A stretch of 64,000 bases of DNA from Aurantiochytrium sp. KH105 (Eukaryota > Sar > Bigyra > Thraustochytrida > Thraustochytriidae), in assembly GCA_003116975.1 (NCBI GenBank), contig BGKB01000090.1, positions 124,001 through 188,000 on the forward strand, in the 5' to 3' direction. Below are positions 20,871 to 32,199 of this stretch, piece by piece. A model generated the notes under the pieces. It searched no databases. It had not been told where the DNA came from and saw nothing but the letters and a program-made list of their open reading frames with translations. Both the position numbers and the translations under genes were made by a program. Numbering within the stretch: the first letter of the stretch is position 1; each line of letters begins with the position of its first letter.

Positions 20871-21653
20871 CGTTTGTCGATCTCGCACGCACTCCTCGCG
20901 CAGCTACCGAGCGAGCTCGCGCTGCCGAGGCCAGGGCCGCGCGCGGACAACACGCTGTCGCACGCGCAGGCTCGCGAGCCGCGGGTTCCTCGCGCGCGGA
21001 GAGGATCTCTCTCGCGACGCTTCGTTTGCGAGCCTTGCGGCTTTGTCTGTGTGAGGTGAGACGAAAAAGACGTCTTGCCACACTGTCAGGTGCAACTATC
21101 CTCGTCCTCGAGCTCGTCGGTTTGCGACGTTCTACTACTTACTGGCAAGCAGCCTTGAGCCCGCCGACGGAGAGCGAGCCAGCTCGGGCGGCCCATCATC
21201 GTTCATCGAGGCCTGCGGCAGGCGCAAGATGATGCCGAGAAGAGATCGAACCTGTTTCGATACGAAGGCTTTTCAGCGTGATAGGAACCCGTCACAAGGT
21301 CGTGATGACATGCAGTATTTCGGACCTCGACAACAACCATTTCGAATTGCTCCACCCTCAAACCTCTGGGCTCGCCATTGCTTTGCGCAAAGACTTCGCC
21401 AGTGAAATTGAGCCGCGTGCTGGGAAGAGTGGTGAGAGTGTGCACACTTACAAGATTCGATGCGAAGCGAAGCAAAACAAAATGCACGCGCTCATCCCAT
21501 CGGCACAGAAAGCAAACACGCATCGCCGTGAAGTATCGGTGCGACGTGCCGTGGAGCGACGAGGTCGAGACAAGGGGAGCTCAGCAGGGCTCGTTCTTGC
21601 TGTGCCCTTGACGAGCTACGAGGACTCTTCAAGAGCAAACGAAAAGAATAACT
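20871..21653. other. Divergent promoter between ROCO and LRR receptor genes
   Basis: The two genes are transcribed away from each other across about 780 bases, so this segment should carry both promoters. It is GC-rich on the ROCO side and less so towards 21.3-21.6 kb. Open frames here (for example 21278-21781) run into the receptor's first exon in another frame and are not supported. Confidence 0.5.
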
Positions 21654-24402
21654 ATGGGACCGTGGCAGCTTCGAGTCGTCTTGGCGACGTTCCTGGCGGC
21701 GAGCTGGGCCTTTACCTTGTCGCAAGCGGCGTGCTCTTGCGCGCCGGCACCGTGCACTGCTGCGAGCACGACATATCTTGACTGCTCGGGCTCGGCGGCG
21801 ACCAGCCTCGATGATTTGTCTCCTCCCCTCGAGGAGCTGACCAACCTCCTCTACTTGTAAGCGGCAACATGCTTTTCTTCTTTTGAAACCTGCGCAAAAT
21901 TTTGGTCACTGATCATTGTGCCGACGTGCTCACAGACGTTTCGATTCTGCACAATTAAGTGACATCCCCGAAAGTGTCCTTGGCTTGTCATCGCTGCGAC
22001 TTTTGTACGTCTTTTTTTTTTTTAGAAGTATGGTATGACTCGGATGGATGTAAGAGTATCATCTGGAGAAAGAGCGCTGAAACTGACGCCTGTACATTAG
22101 GAGCCTCGCATCCAATCAGATTAGCTCCCTTTCTCCCGAGATTGGTAACCTTACCCTTCTCTCCAATCTGTAAGTTGAGCAAGCCGTATGGCTTTTGGTG
22201 CTGCGTGCAGCGCCTCGATTTTGCTAACGATTTGAAGCGGACGCAGAAACCTCGCTCACAATCAGCTCAGCTCGCTCCCCGCAGAAATTGGTAATCTCAC
22301 CAGCTTGCACTTTCTGTAAGTTTTGCAATGCATGGACCGTTTGCACAACGTTGTCTTGCTAACGTCCAGCACACAGCTATCTCAACGGCAACATCCTCAG
22401 CTCGATCCCTGAAAGCTTCACGGGGCTCACAGACCTATACTCTTTGTGCGTTTATTTGATCTATTTCGTGCAACGCTCAGCGTACTTGAAGACTAACAAA
22501 ACAACATCATGAACGCAGGCGGCTCAACTCTAACGAGTTCGAGACAGTGCCTGGCGAAGTTTTGGCGCTTTCTCGGCTGGATTCGCTGTAAGTTTTAGTG
22601 CTTGCAAAGCCAACCTCGTCAAGGACCGCGATTCGCGTCTCACACGAAGATACTTTTGCGTTGTGATGAAAGGCACATGAACGACAACAAGCTCGTTGCG
22701 CTGCCCGCCGACATCGGAGACTACCTCTACCTTTCGACGCTGTACGTTTGAGAGGAGCTAGCGGCGGAGCGGGTGCGTCCTCTGCGTACTATTCAGACCG
22801 CTGACGACTTTAGCAGGAGTCTCGAAGGAAACAAAATTGCTTCTTTGCCAGAGAGCATCAGCTCCTTTACGAATCTACGAACTTTGTAAGTGTTGGGTGG
22901 CTGGCTGATGGCGACCAAAACCTGGTACACAAAAGGCAACAATGCTAATGACGCGCTTTCTTCGCAGGGCACTCGCATCGAACCAGCTGCCTTCGATACC
23001 GAGTTCCGTCGCAACCTTTACGTGGCTTACTCACATGTACGTGTATGCTGACACGAGTCAGCTCAGCAATGTTCTTGTTTTCTAAAGAAATTATACTGAT
23101 TGTGGGAAATGCTGGACACAGGACTCTCGCATCGAATCAACTCACTGCGCTACCCGAGGGCATCGGCTATCTGTCACGGTTGACATCACTGTAAGTGGCT
23201 GAAACCTTTTACTGACTGACATGAAACCTGTCGTACTGATTGATGGTCCAGATCGTTGGAGTCAAATTCTCTTGGCTCCGTTCCCGAGTCGATAGGCAGC
23301 CTGTCACTTCTCACTTCGCTGTACGTTTGCTTTTTGTCGGCGTGACAGTAAGGTAAATCGAGCCTAACGAGAAGAATGCCTCTTTCTAGATCGCTTGCAT
23401 CAAATCAGTTGTCGGACCTTCCGAGCCGCTTTTACCGACTGTCTTCATTGCGTTTGCTGTAAGTTATCTTGACGGTGACGGTCTGAGCAATGCAGCAGCA
23501 ATAGCAGCAGCAGCAGCATCAACAACATTCACATATTGACAGACGGGAAAAATGAATGCTTTCCTACATGTTCAAGGTCGCTCAACGTGAATGAGTTCTC
23601 TGCGCTCCCCGATACATTGCCTAGCGCCCTGTACTACCTGTACGTTAGACTTGTTTCGAACGAACAAACGAAGGTCGTCCTTCTCACAACATAAAGACGC
23701 AGTTATTGCAGCTCGAATGAGATGACCTCCGTACCTGACAATTTGAGGTACCTCCGAGGGCTTTACCATCTGTACGTTTCAAGAAAGCGAATGAAAATTG
23801 AGTGCTTGTGATCCACCTGACCTCTTCTATCTGCGACAGCGATCTGTACAACAACTTGCTGAGTACACTTCCTGAATCAGTTACCTTTTTGACGAGGCTG
23901 CAAAGTCTCAATCTCGCTTCAAACCCAATCGAGACGCTTCCGTGCGCAGTGCAAAATATGACTCGTCTCACGAGCATGTAAGTTAGGTAGTTGGCGCCGT
24001 CGGAGAACCACCTTTCTTGTTCTTCTTGTCCTTCTTCTTCTCCTGACCCAGTATTCTGTTTCCGTGACACGACCCAGCAATGTGACAAGCGGAGACTTTG
24101 TGTACAACTGTACGAGCTCAAGCATAGAGGAAGAATCCGACGTTACGATTCCCTACGTGCTCGCCGGCACAGCTGGTGCCTTTGTTCTCTTTGCTGCGGT
24201 CCTTCTTTGGCGCTACCTGCTGCATAAGAAGCGCAAGGCGCAGTCTGGCGCAATGAGCACCCAAACAGGCAGTCCTCGACCCATGAGAAGCGGCCTGATG
24301 ACTCGAGCACAGGCACAGCAGCAAACTCCGGCGAAGGGCCTTCCTGTCGCCCTTCCGGTCGCCGAGCCCGTATCGGACGAGGAAGACCTTTTTTACTTGT
24401 AG
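21654..24402 (+). CDS. Single-pass LRR membrane receptor, 16 exons
   Basis: Exons: 21654-21856, 21936-22004, 22101-22169, 22247-22315, 22377-22445, 22519-22587, 22673-22741, 22817-22885, 22968-23036, 23122-23190, 23252-23320, 23390-23458, 23577-23639, 23703-23771, 23840-23977, 24078-24402. The join gives 518 residues in one frame. Exon 1 has a signal peptide and a Cys-rich LRR cap (CSCAPAPC then C). Exons 2-15 encode about 15 plant/bacterial-type LRRs of pattern LASNQLxxLPxxI. Exon 15 carries two repeats with no intron. The last exon has a short Cys cap, a membrane helix (VLAGTAGAFVLFAAVLLW), a KKRK stop and a cytosolic tail of about 60 residues without a kinase. All 15 introns are phase 2, 61-118 bases long. 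Probably a cell-surface recognition receptor or co-receptor. Confidence 0.88.
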
Positions 24403-24445
24403 TCTGAAGAGGGTTGTCAAATCCCATTCTTCGTCAAGCCGCAAT

Positions 24446-24478
<33 letters not shown>

Positions 24479-25930
24479 TTCATCGTGTCTCCCTGCTCGG
24501 ACCTTTTGTTCGCCAGCCAAATCGATAAGCATCATGTTTGTTTCCTTCGTCTTCTTAGAAAAAGCAACCAACCCGCCGTGGTCGCCGATGTGCAAGTCCT
24601 GCTTGTTGCGGCCGGCATGAATGCAGCTGCAGGCTGGGGCCTGGGCCATCCGCCACCGCTCGCGCGCGCCTGTGCGCCGGCGCGTGAAGGGAACAGAGGG
24701 CGTGTGTAGGAAACAGAGCTCGCAATTAAGTGCCTAGTAGTAACTTTGCCCTCTCCAAGCCGCTTCTCAAAGCCGGCGCGACTGCTTCTCTTGCGCCTGC
24801 CTTTTCGCACTTTTATACTTTCTCTTTTTCCAAATCGCCAGCCCTGGCCGTCGCATCACTTCCGACCCGTACAAGCAAGCGAGCAAGCAAGCTAGCTAGC
24901 AAGCTAGCTCCAGCTTCCTTCCGCGCGGGCCTGCGCGCAAGCTGGCTGCTCGCCTGCGCAAGCTACGGGCCTGCGGCCTCGCCTCGCCTCGCCTCGCGTC
25001 CCATCGCGTCCCGTTGCCTCGGGCCTCTCGCCTCTCGCCTCTCGCATCCTGCCACATCCCATCCCATCGCACCGCAGCGCGCGGTCCACGTCCGCCCGCA
25101 GAGGCCTCCCGAGCCCGCGGTGCAGCTGCAGGCAGCGCCGCTCGCGGCCGGAGCGACCCATCGCGGCCGCGCGAGGTCTCCCGTCCGTATCATGTGTCTG
25201 TGTCTGTGTCTCGTCGCGCACTGCGCTCGCGCCTCGCTCCCGCCCAAGAAAAAGCGCCGGTCTTTCTGCACGTGCCGCGCGGCCGCATCGCACGCCGCGG
25301 CCTCGCTCTGCGTCCCGCGCCGCGGCCGCCGCCGGCCGAACGCGCGGCCCGAGCGGGCCAGGCCTGGCCAGGACGCGCGCCCTGCGGACGGGCCGCGGCG
25401 CCGCGGTATGGGCGGCAAGCGGCGGCAAGCGGCGGCGGTGCTCGCCTTTGCGGCGAGCGAGCGTTGCTCGGCGAGCGGTCAGGGCGGCACGCGCTGCATC
25501 GGCACGCGCCGCGCCCGCTCTCTCGGCCTGCCATGCCTGCTGCCACTGCTGCGCGGTCGCTCGCCGCGGCTGCTCGAAGATGGCGCGGCGAGGGTGGGTG
25601 CGAAGGAGAAGCGCGGTGAATTTTGTCGAGTCTGAATCCTCCTTCGGGTCGAGGAGGAGGAGGAGCGAGGGCGGGTCGAAAGCACACGCGCGCTCACACT
25701 GTCAATCTCAACCTCGCGCAGCCGCATGAGAGGCTGGAATCTCGAATTCAACGCTGCTCTTTCTTTGCTGCTCGAGACAGACCTCGATCTCGGGAGGAGG
25801 AACGGGCTGCTCGCGAGCGGCGGCGCGGACGCGTGGGCGCTCGAGCTCTCGAACCTCGCCTCCATTCGATCCGGAGCGCGCTTCGGGCAGCCGCCGTACA
25901 GTTGGAGAGAGCTGGGCAGAGGTAGGGGCG
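24403..25930. other. Intergenic between the two LRR receptor genes
   Basis: The left end is the receptor's 3' region, with a GTC array at 24445-24479. Further right are GCAA/GCTA units (24868-24910) and CCTCG units (24980-25000), then a very GC-rich stretch. Long frames here (such as 24730-25635) are Ala/Arg/Pro-rich and open in several frames on both strands at once, as expected from composition. No gene is supported. Confidence 0.6.
24445..24479 (+). repeat. GTC trinucleotide array
   Basis: About eleven GTC units just after the LRR receptor's stop codon, so in its 3' untranslated region. Confidence 0.95.
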
Positions 25931-28900
25931 ATGAAGTCGCCGCAGGCGTGGCTCGGGCGATGGGCCGTGGCCGTGCTCGTCGTGACCGCTCTGCGGCTGG
26001 CGGACGCCGCCTGCGTCTGCAATACCTCGCCGTGCTCTGCGCAGGCGAAGACGCTCGAGTGCGCCTCGTCGGATGACCTTGCTGACCTCTCGCCCTCGCT
26101 GGAGAACTTGTCGGCCTTGCGAGTCATGTAAGTGGTCGTGTGCCGCCCTCTTACTTCACGAACAGAAGGGAAAGGAAGGGAAGGAAAGGAGGGAAATGCA
26201 AGCCGCTAACTTCTTTCGATCGACGATGAACGCAGTACGATCGGCGAAGGATCCCTTGTCACCTTTCCGGCGGCTATCTATGGCTTGACTCAGGTTACTT
26301 CGCTGTAAGTTGCCCACGTGAGATCTCACCGCTTCCGCTTTCGTACTCACAAGGTGACTGCGCGAAGACAAATAAACGGAAATCCATTTGACACGATCAC
26401 CGAGGATCTTTCGGAGCTCACTGGTCTGCGAACGCTGTACGTTATCGATCCATACAGAAGGTAAAGAACAGTCTTGGATCTGATTTCACTTACGGACACT
26501 CCTGTACCTTCTCGCAGAAATCTCGCATCTAATCAGCTCACTGCACTCCCGGATAGCCTCGGGTCCTTTACGTGGCTTGACACAATGTACGTCGTTTATC
26601 TTGCGTACTTGAGTGAACAAAGAGCATCTAACGTAACAAACATAGTGATTTGCACGGGAACGAGATACCCTCCATTCCCACTAGCATTTCCGGCCTCACA
26701 CAGTTGACTTCATTGTACGTAACTGTCACCAATCGAACTGGCCTGACGCACAGCTAACGGTTTATGCCTATTTGACGCGCAGGGACATGAGCGATAATGC
26801 ACTCGTCTCGATTCCAGAAAGTGTCTCGAGTATGACGGGTTTGCGAATTCTGTACGTTCCTCACAAAACAATTCAGTCACGGACGAAAGCATTGTCGAGA
26901 GTCATCTGACATCATTTTTCCTTTTGTTTTCGTAGATCTCTCGCCTACAATCAGCTCACAGCTCTTGATTCAGGGCTTGGAAGCGTCACGAATTTGCGAG
27001 AACTGTACGTTTTACACACGCAAATCTCTCTTTTGACACACGAGACGGGCGACTGTCTAACAACTGCAATGGAATCCATTTTAATCACTAAAATTGCTCC
27101 TGAAACAGGGATATCTCGGGCAATCAGCTTTCCTCGCTCCCAACAAGCATCAACGGCTTGAGATTTCTCAAAGAACTGTACGTGGTGACGGCCGCTGAGG
27201 AACGCCTAGTCCGTAGTGAGAGGACAACGTTGCATCGATTCTAACACCGCGCTCTATACATTCTCGAAATTAGGTCTCTCTCAAACAATACGTTTACCTC
27301 CTTCCCAACGGCTGCGGCCAGCATCTCGTCTCTATCTACTCTGTAAGTACTCTTGTGGCGTGCGTGCAGATATCTACGCCCAATGCTGACCTTACTGCTA
27401 CAGAGACTTGACTGCGAACGAGATCCCCACAGTTCCGAATGCCATCAGCACTCTGTCCCGTCTCACCTCGCTGTACGTTCTATCTAGTGTTTGCGGGGAA
27501 GGATTGGTTCATTGGTGCGCGTGAGACTCACGCCTGGTTTGATTCTTCATTCACAGGACTTTGGCTTCGAATCAGATCACCTCAATTTCGGGTAGCATTA
27601 GTAAACTTGGTGCACTCGAGCAATTGTACGTTTGTGAAGCTTCGTCATCGGATGTGGGACAAGTTGTTGACGACTCATGAAATTTGAAATTATTCCGCAG
27701 CGACCTCGCCGTGAATAGACTTACTTCGCTCCCGAACGCGATTGGCCAGCTTTCAAGTCTGGTGCTTTTGTAAGTTGGTTGTTCCTCGAGATGCTTTTGC
27801 TTTTGAGAGCAAGCGCACACACAACTAACATGGTCTCGAACTTCCGTAGTGATTTGTCGCGAAACCAGCTCGAGTCACTTCCTGCAGCCATTAGCGGGCT
27901 GACGGCTCTCACCTCACTGTAAGTGACCTATCCCGTTGCTGATCTGTGTTGGTCTTGACTCAAAAAGCTAACTACTCTGTTCCCTGTCTTTCTGTCTGCA
28001 TAAAGTTCTCTCGCCTCAAACCAACTTAGCGCGCTCCCGTCTTCTACCAGCGGCCTTGGTGGAGTTCTCGGTGGGCTCGGTGGTATTTTGGACAGCGGGG
28101 ACGAAGTGGATGCCACCGCTGAGAATGTGGGGAGTCTGAAAATTCTGTACGTGTGGACCTTTAGTTATTAGTTTCCTTGGACGAGGTGGATTGCTCGGCT
28201 CTTCACCAAGCTAACAGAACTCACTTGTGATGGCACAGCGACCTCAGCTCCAACAACTTTACTTCTTTTCCCGACGAACTCGTCAGTCTCATGGCTCTGA
28301 CCTCATTGTACGTTATCCTTGCAATCGCAAGATTTCGATTAGTGCGCCGTCGACTGACTTCGTTCTGCGTGCAATAGGTATTTCTCCGCGAATGAGTTTG
28401 ATCATGTTCCAGAAACGATTGGCAACTTGACGTTGCTGCGTGAAGCGTACGTTACTGCGCGTGGCCCCTTTCTATCTCACGTAAACCGAGTCAGTCCCTG
28501 GCACTGACCACATCTTCCGTTTTCTCCTTCACAATGTGCAGAGACTTTGCCTCAAACGAACTCACGCTTCTTCCGGAGGCGATTGGCACATTGACATGGC
28601 TCACCTCACTGTAAGTTGAATTGGCTTCGAGAAGATTTGACGTTTTCTGTACTAACCGTTCGAGGCCCGACGAATATACTTGTTAGAAACTTTGCGTCGA
28701 ATTTACTCGGCTCTATTCCCGATACGTTTTCGGCGTTGACAGTGTTGAGCACTCTGTAAGTGACTTTGAAGCAAAAGCGGACGTGCGTGCGTAACTTAAG
28801 CTGACGTTGAACTCGGGTGCTGCATGAAATGTCATAGTTCGATCGCCTCCAACGAACTGGTCACTCTTCCCACAGATTTTGGCGATCTCAGAAACCTGTA

Positions 28901-29789
28901 TGACCTGTACGTTAATACGCGCGTAAAGACCTGGAAAGGTGCGTTTGCGACTAACACGACCACAGAGACCTGCACGACAACCAGATCACTTCTCTTCCGG
29001 AGAGCTGCGGGGATCTTGTGGCTCTGACTCGACTGTACGTTTTGTTGCTCTTTGCATTTTTCCGTCAATGACGATCTATTTTTCGCTTGTTTACTCACTC
29101 GGTCGAGAGGAAACAGAGATCTTTCTGATAACCCGATCACCACGCTCCCTTGCTCTATGGAAGAGCTCACGTTTTCGCTGTACGTTTCTTCGTCCTCACA
29201 TTGCTCATTTTAATTTTCAGAGTGCTGACGCATTATCATTATTTTGTGGATCGACAGCGAGTCTGATGCCGCTTTGGAGTTTGATTGCACGGAGAGCGGC
29301 GATGGCGACGGCACCGATGGAGGTGACGGCAGTGATGGAGGCGATGGCGGCGATGATGGAGACGACAGTACGGGCGGCGAGGATAACGACAGTGGGGGTG
29401 ACGACAACAGTGGCACCGATGACAACGACAGCAGCAATGATGACGACGAGACTGTCGAATTTCCTCTCTATCCAGTTGTAGGCGGAGCTGCTGGAGGTGT
29501 TGCTCTTCTTGGTGTCAGTATTGCGGGCACGGTGTGGTTTCGGAGACGCCGACATGGTGCTGCTGCGTCGCGAGCAAGCGGTGATGCTGGATTCTATGGG
29601 CAAGAGGCCCAGCCCGTCAGTGGGACACTTTTGCTCCCGGCAAAGAATGTGGCCATTGCAGATGCGCAGCCTTGGTACCCTCCGGCGATCGCCGTGGCTT
29701 TGGCTCTCGACGACGAAGAGATGGAGGAAGAGGAGGACGACAACGATGCCGACGACCGCGTGGACGCAAATGCGGAAGACCGCAACTAA
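25931..29789 (+). CDS. Single-pass LRR membrane receptor, 22 exons (paralogue)
   Basis: Exons: 25931-26127, 26236-26304, 26368-26436, 26518-26586, 26646-26714, 26783-26851, 26936-27004, 27109-27177, 27274-27342, 27404-27472, 27557-27625, 27701-27769, 27850-27918, 28006-28146, 28239-28307, 28378-28446, 28542-28610, 28687-28755, 28838-28906, 28966-29034, 29117-29179, 29258-29789. The join gives 724 residues. The layout matches the upstream receptor: signal peptide, Cys cap (CVCNTSPC), 20 one-repeat exons, Cys cap, membrane helix, tail. Nineteen introns flank exons that encode single LRRs of 21-23 residues; exon 14 instead carries a Gly/acidic insertion. A stalk of about 50 residues rich in Asp, Gly and Ser precedes the membrane helix (PVVGGAAGGVALLGVSIAG), then RRRRHG and an acidic tail. 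All 21 introns are phase 2. Clearly a tandem paralogue of the 21.7 kb gene. Confidence 0.88.
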
Positions 29790-31168
29790 GTCCGTGTCAG
29801 AAAGACTGCGTTTCTACATTCCTTTTGTTGGGGGCGCCACTATTTCGTCCACCATTCTGTTTTTTACGATATCATTCTCTGGGCTCAATCCGAGTCACTC
29901 GATCGAGCTGAGCCACTCATTCTTTCATTCATGTTCTTCTTCTTCTTCTTCTCCTTTCTTCTTCTTTCCAGCCTTCGTAGATCTTGCTCTTAAGATCTAC
30001 CAGCGAAAAACGTCAACTCTTGGCTTATAGGCTACTACCACGTTTTGCACGCTGCGTCAGCCACAAGCGCTCACTTCCATCTATCTCTCTGCAGCTTCAC
30101 GACAAGACGAGCGACTGCAAGTCGTCACCATCAAACCATCCCTGCTCTGTCCTGCCCTTCCTACCGCACAGGCCAGGGTCGCAGTCGCAGTCGCAGTCGC
30201 AGTCGCACGCGCCTCGGTCTCCAACGTTGCAGAAAGGTCGAGGTGGAGACCGCTGGGAGCACACACGGTGGTGGTGGTGGTGGTGGAGGTGGTGCAACAA
30301 CAGCAGGTCGGAGACGCCGTCGCGACGACACCTCCGCGGAGGACGCGCCTTCCTTGACCTCCATCACCGCAATCATAACGACGGCGATGATGATGCGCTC
30401 AGGCTGCTCAGGATTGTCCAAGACGCACCCGGCGCCTCGAGGCGTGACCACCTTGGCAATCATCGTTGGGGGCCGCCCCGACTCCTACCGTACCGCCTAC
30501 CTGGCCCCTACGCTTGCCCTCGCGTGCACGCGCGTGTGCACGCGCTTGCTTGTCCAAGCGCTCTCTCTCGAGCCCCCCACCCCCCGTCTGTTCGCTCCAC
30601 GTGACGCCGGCAGCGACGCGGCCCCGTCCCGTCCGGACACGCCTGCCGCGCGGCCCCCGCGGCCGCTCCGGGACGCGGCGGCGGCCGCGCCGGACGGGCG
30701 GTGCAGCGGCGGCGGCGCGCAGCGCCAGGAGAAAGGAGCAACAGAGAAAGTAAAAAGCACGTGCACGCACGCTTCGCTCAGCCCTAGGAGCTCCTAGCGC
30801 GCGGCTACGCAGCTGGCTCCCGCGTGTGCACCGGGCCCGTGGCGTTCCTGCCGGTTCTGCCGGGCTGGAAGTAGGGCGACCGGCTTGCGCTTCTCAGGGA
30901 GGGTGATCGATTGATCGATCGATCGACGACTGATGTGCGCACGGACAAGCAGACCTGCAAGGCAAGGCAAGGCAAGGCGAGGCGAGGCAAGGCGAGGCAG
31001 CGACCACGCAGCCCGGGCGACGCACGCAGACCTGCTCCCCACGTGGACCGGCGCCGAGGTTGGCTGGCGAGCTGGCGTACGTGCGTTCGTTCGATTGTTC
31101 TCGCTGTGACAGGCGGATATCCAGTCAAAGACCGACCGGACGCGCAGCGCGCTCGATCTTGAGGAAAG
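29790..31168. other. Intergenic with short repeats
   Basis: Includes the 3' end of the second LRR receptor and the promoter side of the COPI-associated gene. Simple sequence includes a GTG run (30268-30295), a GATC-rich patch (30906-30926) and GGCAA/GGCGA units at 30956-30999. No gene is supported; long GC-rich frames are open in parallel on both strands. Confidence 0.55.
30956..30999 (+). repeat. GGCAA/GGCGA pentanucleotide array
   Basis: About nine five-base units about 170 bases upstream of the COPI-associated gene's start codon, in its presumed promoter or leader. Confidence 0.9.
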
Positions 31169-31687
31169 ATGGCCAACGATGACGACGGCGGCAAGCCCAA
31201 GTCGCTCTATGTGCTGACGGCGTTCTCGTACATTACGATTCTGGCGGCTATCCTGAATGGCGTGGGATACGGTCTCGGTCTCGCTGGCGCGGCGAGAATG
31301 TTCTCGTCGGACGCTGGCGAGGCCTGGTTCCTCTTCTTGCTCAACCTGTACGGCCTGCTGTTTGCGATCTCGCTCTTCTTTATCGAGATCCGCTTCAAGG
31401 ACTTCTACGTGCACTTCCCGGGCTTCAAGTTCTGGGTTGTCCGCGGGTTGTACATTGTCTTCATCGGCATTCTCAGTCTTGCTGTCTCCAGCAACACGAA
31501 CCCCTTTGATGCTGGAACGACCGGCTACGACTTTTGGGAAACCATGCGCAAGGCTTTTGCCTATGCCCTCGTCGTCATTGGTCTTCTGTACGTTCTTGGC
31601 GAGATCCTGTGCGTGCGCAAGCACATGCAAAAGGTCAAGTCCAAGTACGTCGAGGACGGCAAGCTCATCGAGTCCAGCCTGGTGTAA
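31169..31687 (+). CDS. COPI-associated four-helix membrane protein
   Basis: This 172-residue protein has four hydrophobic helices (about residues 18-40, 50-72, 85-105 and 128-150) with short loops and a basic/acidic cytosolic tail. The topology, length and the motif around FWVVRGLYIVFIGILSL fit the COPI-associated / TVP15 family of Golgi and vesicle membrane proteins. Such proteins are thought to act in secretory-pathway trafficking. The ATG at 31169 has an A at -3. Single exon. The family call rests on overall pattern rather than a catalytic motif. Confidence 0.7.
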   Translation: MANDDDGGKPKSLYVLTAFSYITILAAILNGVGYGLGLAGAARMFSSDAGEAWFLFLLNLYGLLFAISLFFIEIRFKDFYVHFPGFKFWVVRGLYIVFIGILSLAVSSNTNPFDAGTTGYDFWETMRKAFAYALVVIGLLYVLGEILCVRKHMQKVKSKYVEDGKLIESSLV

Positions 31688-32199
31688 GTCTTTGCCACGA
31701 TGCTTGGGGCAAGTCAGGGCTGAGCGACAACTGTCCTTTCGACTGCAGCAGCAGCATCTGTCCTCTACCGCAGCGCGGCATCTCTAGCCCACGTTTGCTC
31801 ACTTGCAAACGAGCTCACCTTCTCCTTTTCTGATGTCCAAGGTCGAATCAATTAAAATCTTTCTGTGTGCCATCTTGCTTGCTTGCTTGCTTTTATCTTG
31901 TCCAAGACAATCCCTGGCAAGCTCGGAGCCTTAATTTGTAGATATCTTACGCTGGCAGTCCATGGCGTAGTACTTGTAGAACGCACACGCGTGAAAGAAC
32001 CGACTCGGAACCAAGCTGCCATCGAGCAGCTTGTAAATCGACATTGACAACAATCACACGCCACCCACGTTAGGCTTCGGTGCGCCTCGAAGCCCCCCCC
32101 GAGGACGTCGCGCCAGGCGCCGATCCGTCTCGCAGAGCTTGCGGCAGAGAGGCGCAAGTCCTCTACGGTCGTCGACAGGGCGGGCCTTCAATCAGCACC
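31688..32199. other. Intergenic
   Basis: About 510 bases between two genes on the same strand. A GCTT array sits at 31877-31893. The tyrosine-phosphatase frame is open back to 32080 but begins there with GTG, so I start that gene at the ATG at 32200. No other gene is seen. Confidence 0.5.

Noticed and set aside
24730-25635. 301-residue plus-strand frame between the LRR receptors
   Set aside because: Ala/Arg/Pro-rich, several frames open in parallel on both strands, non-ATG-like context; a GC-content effect.
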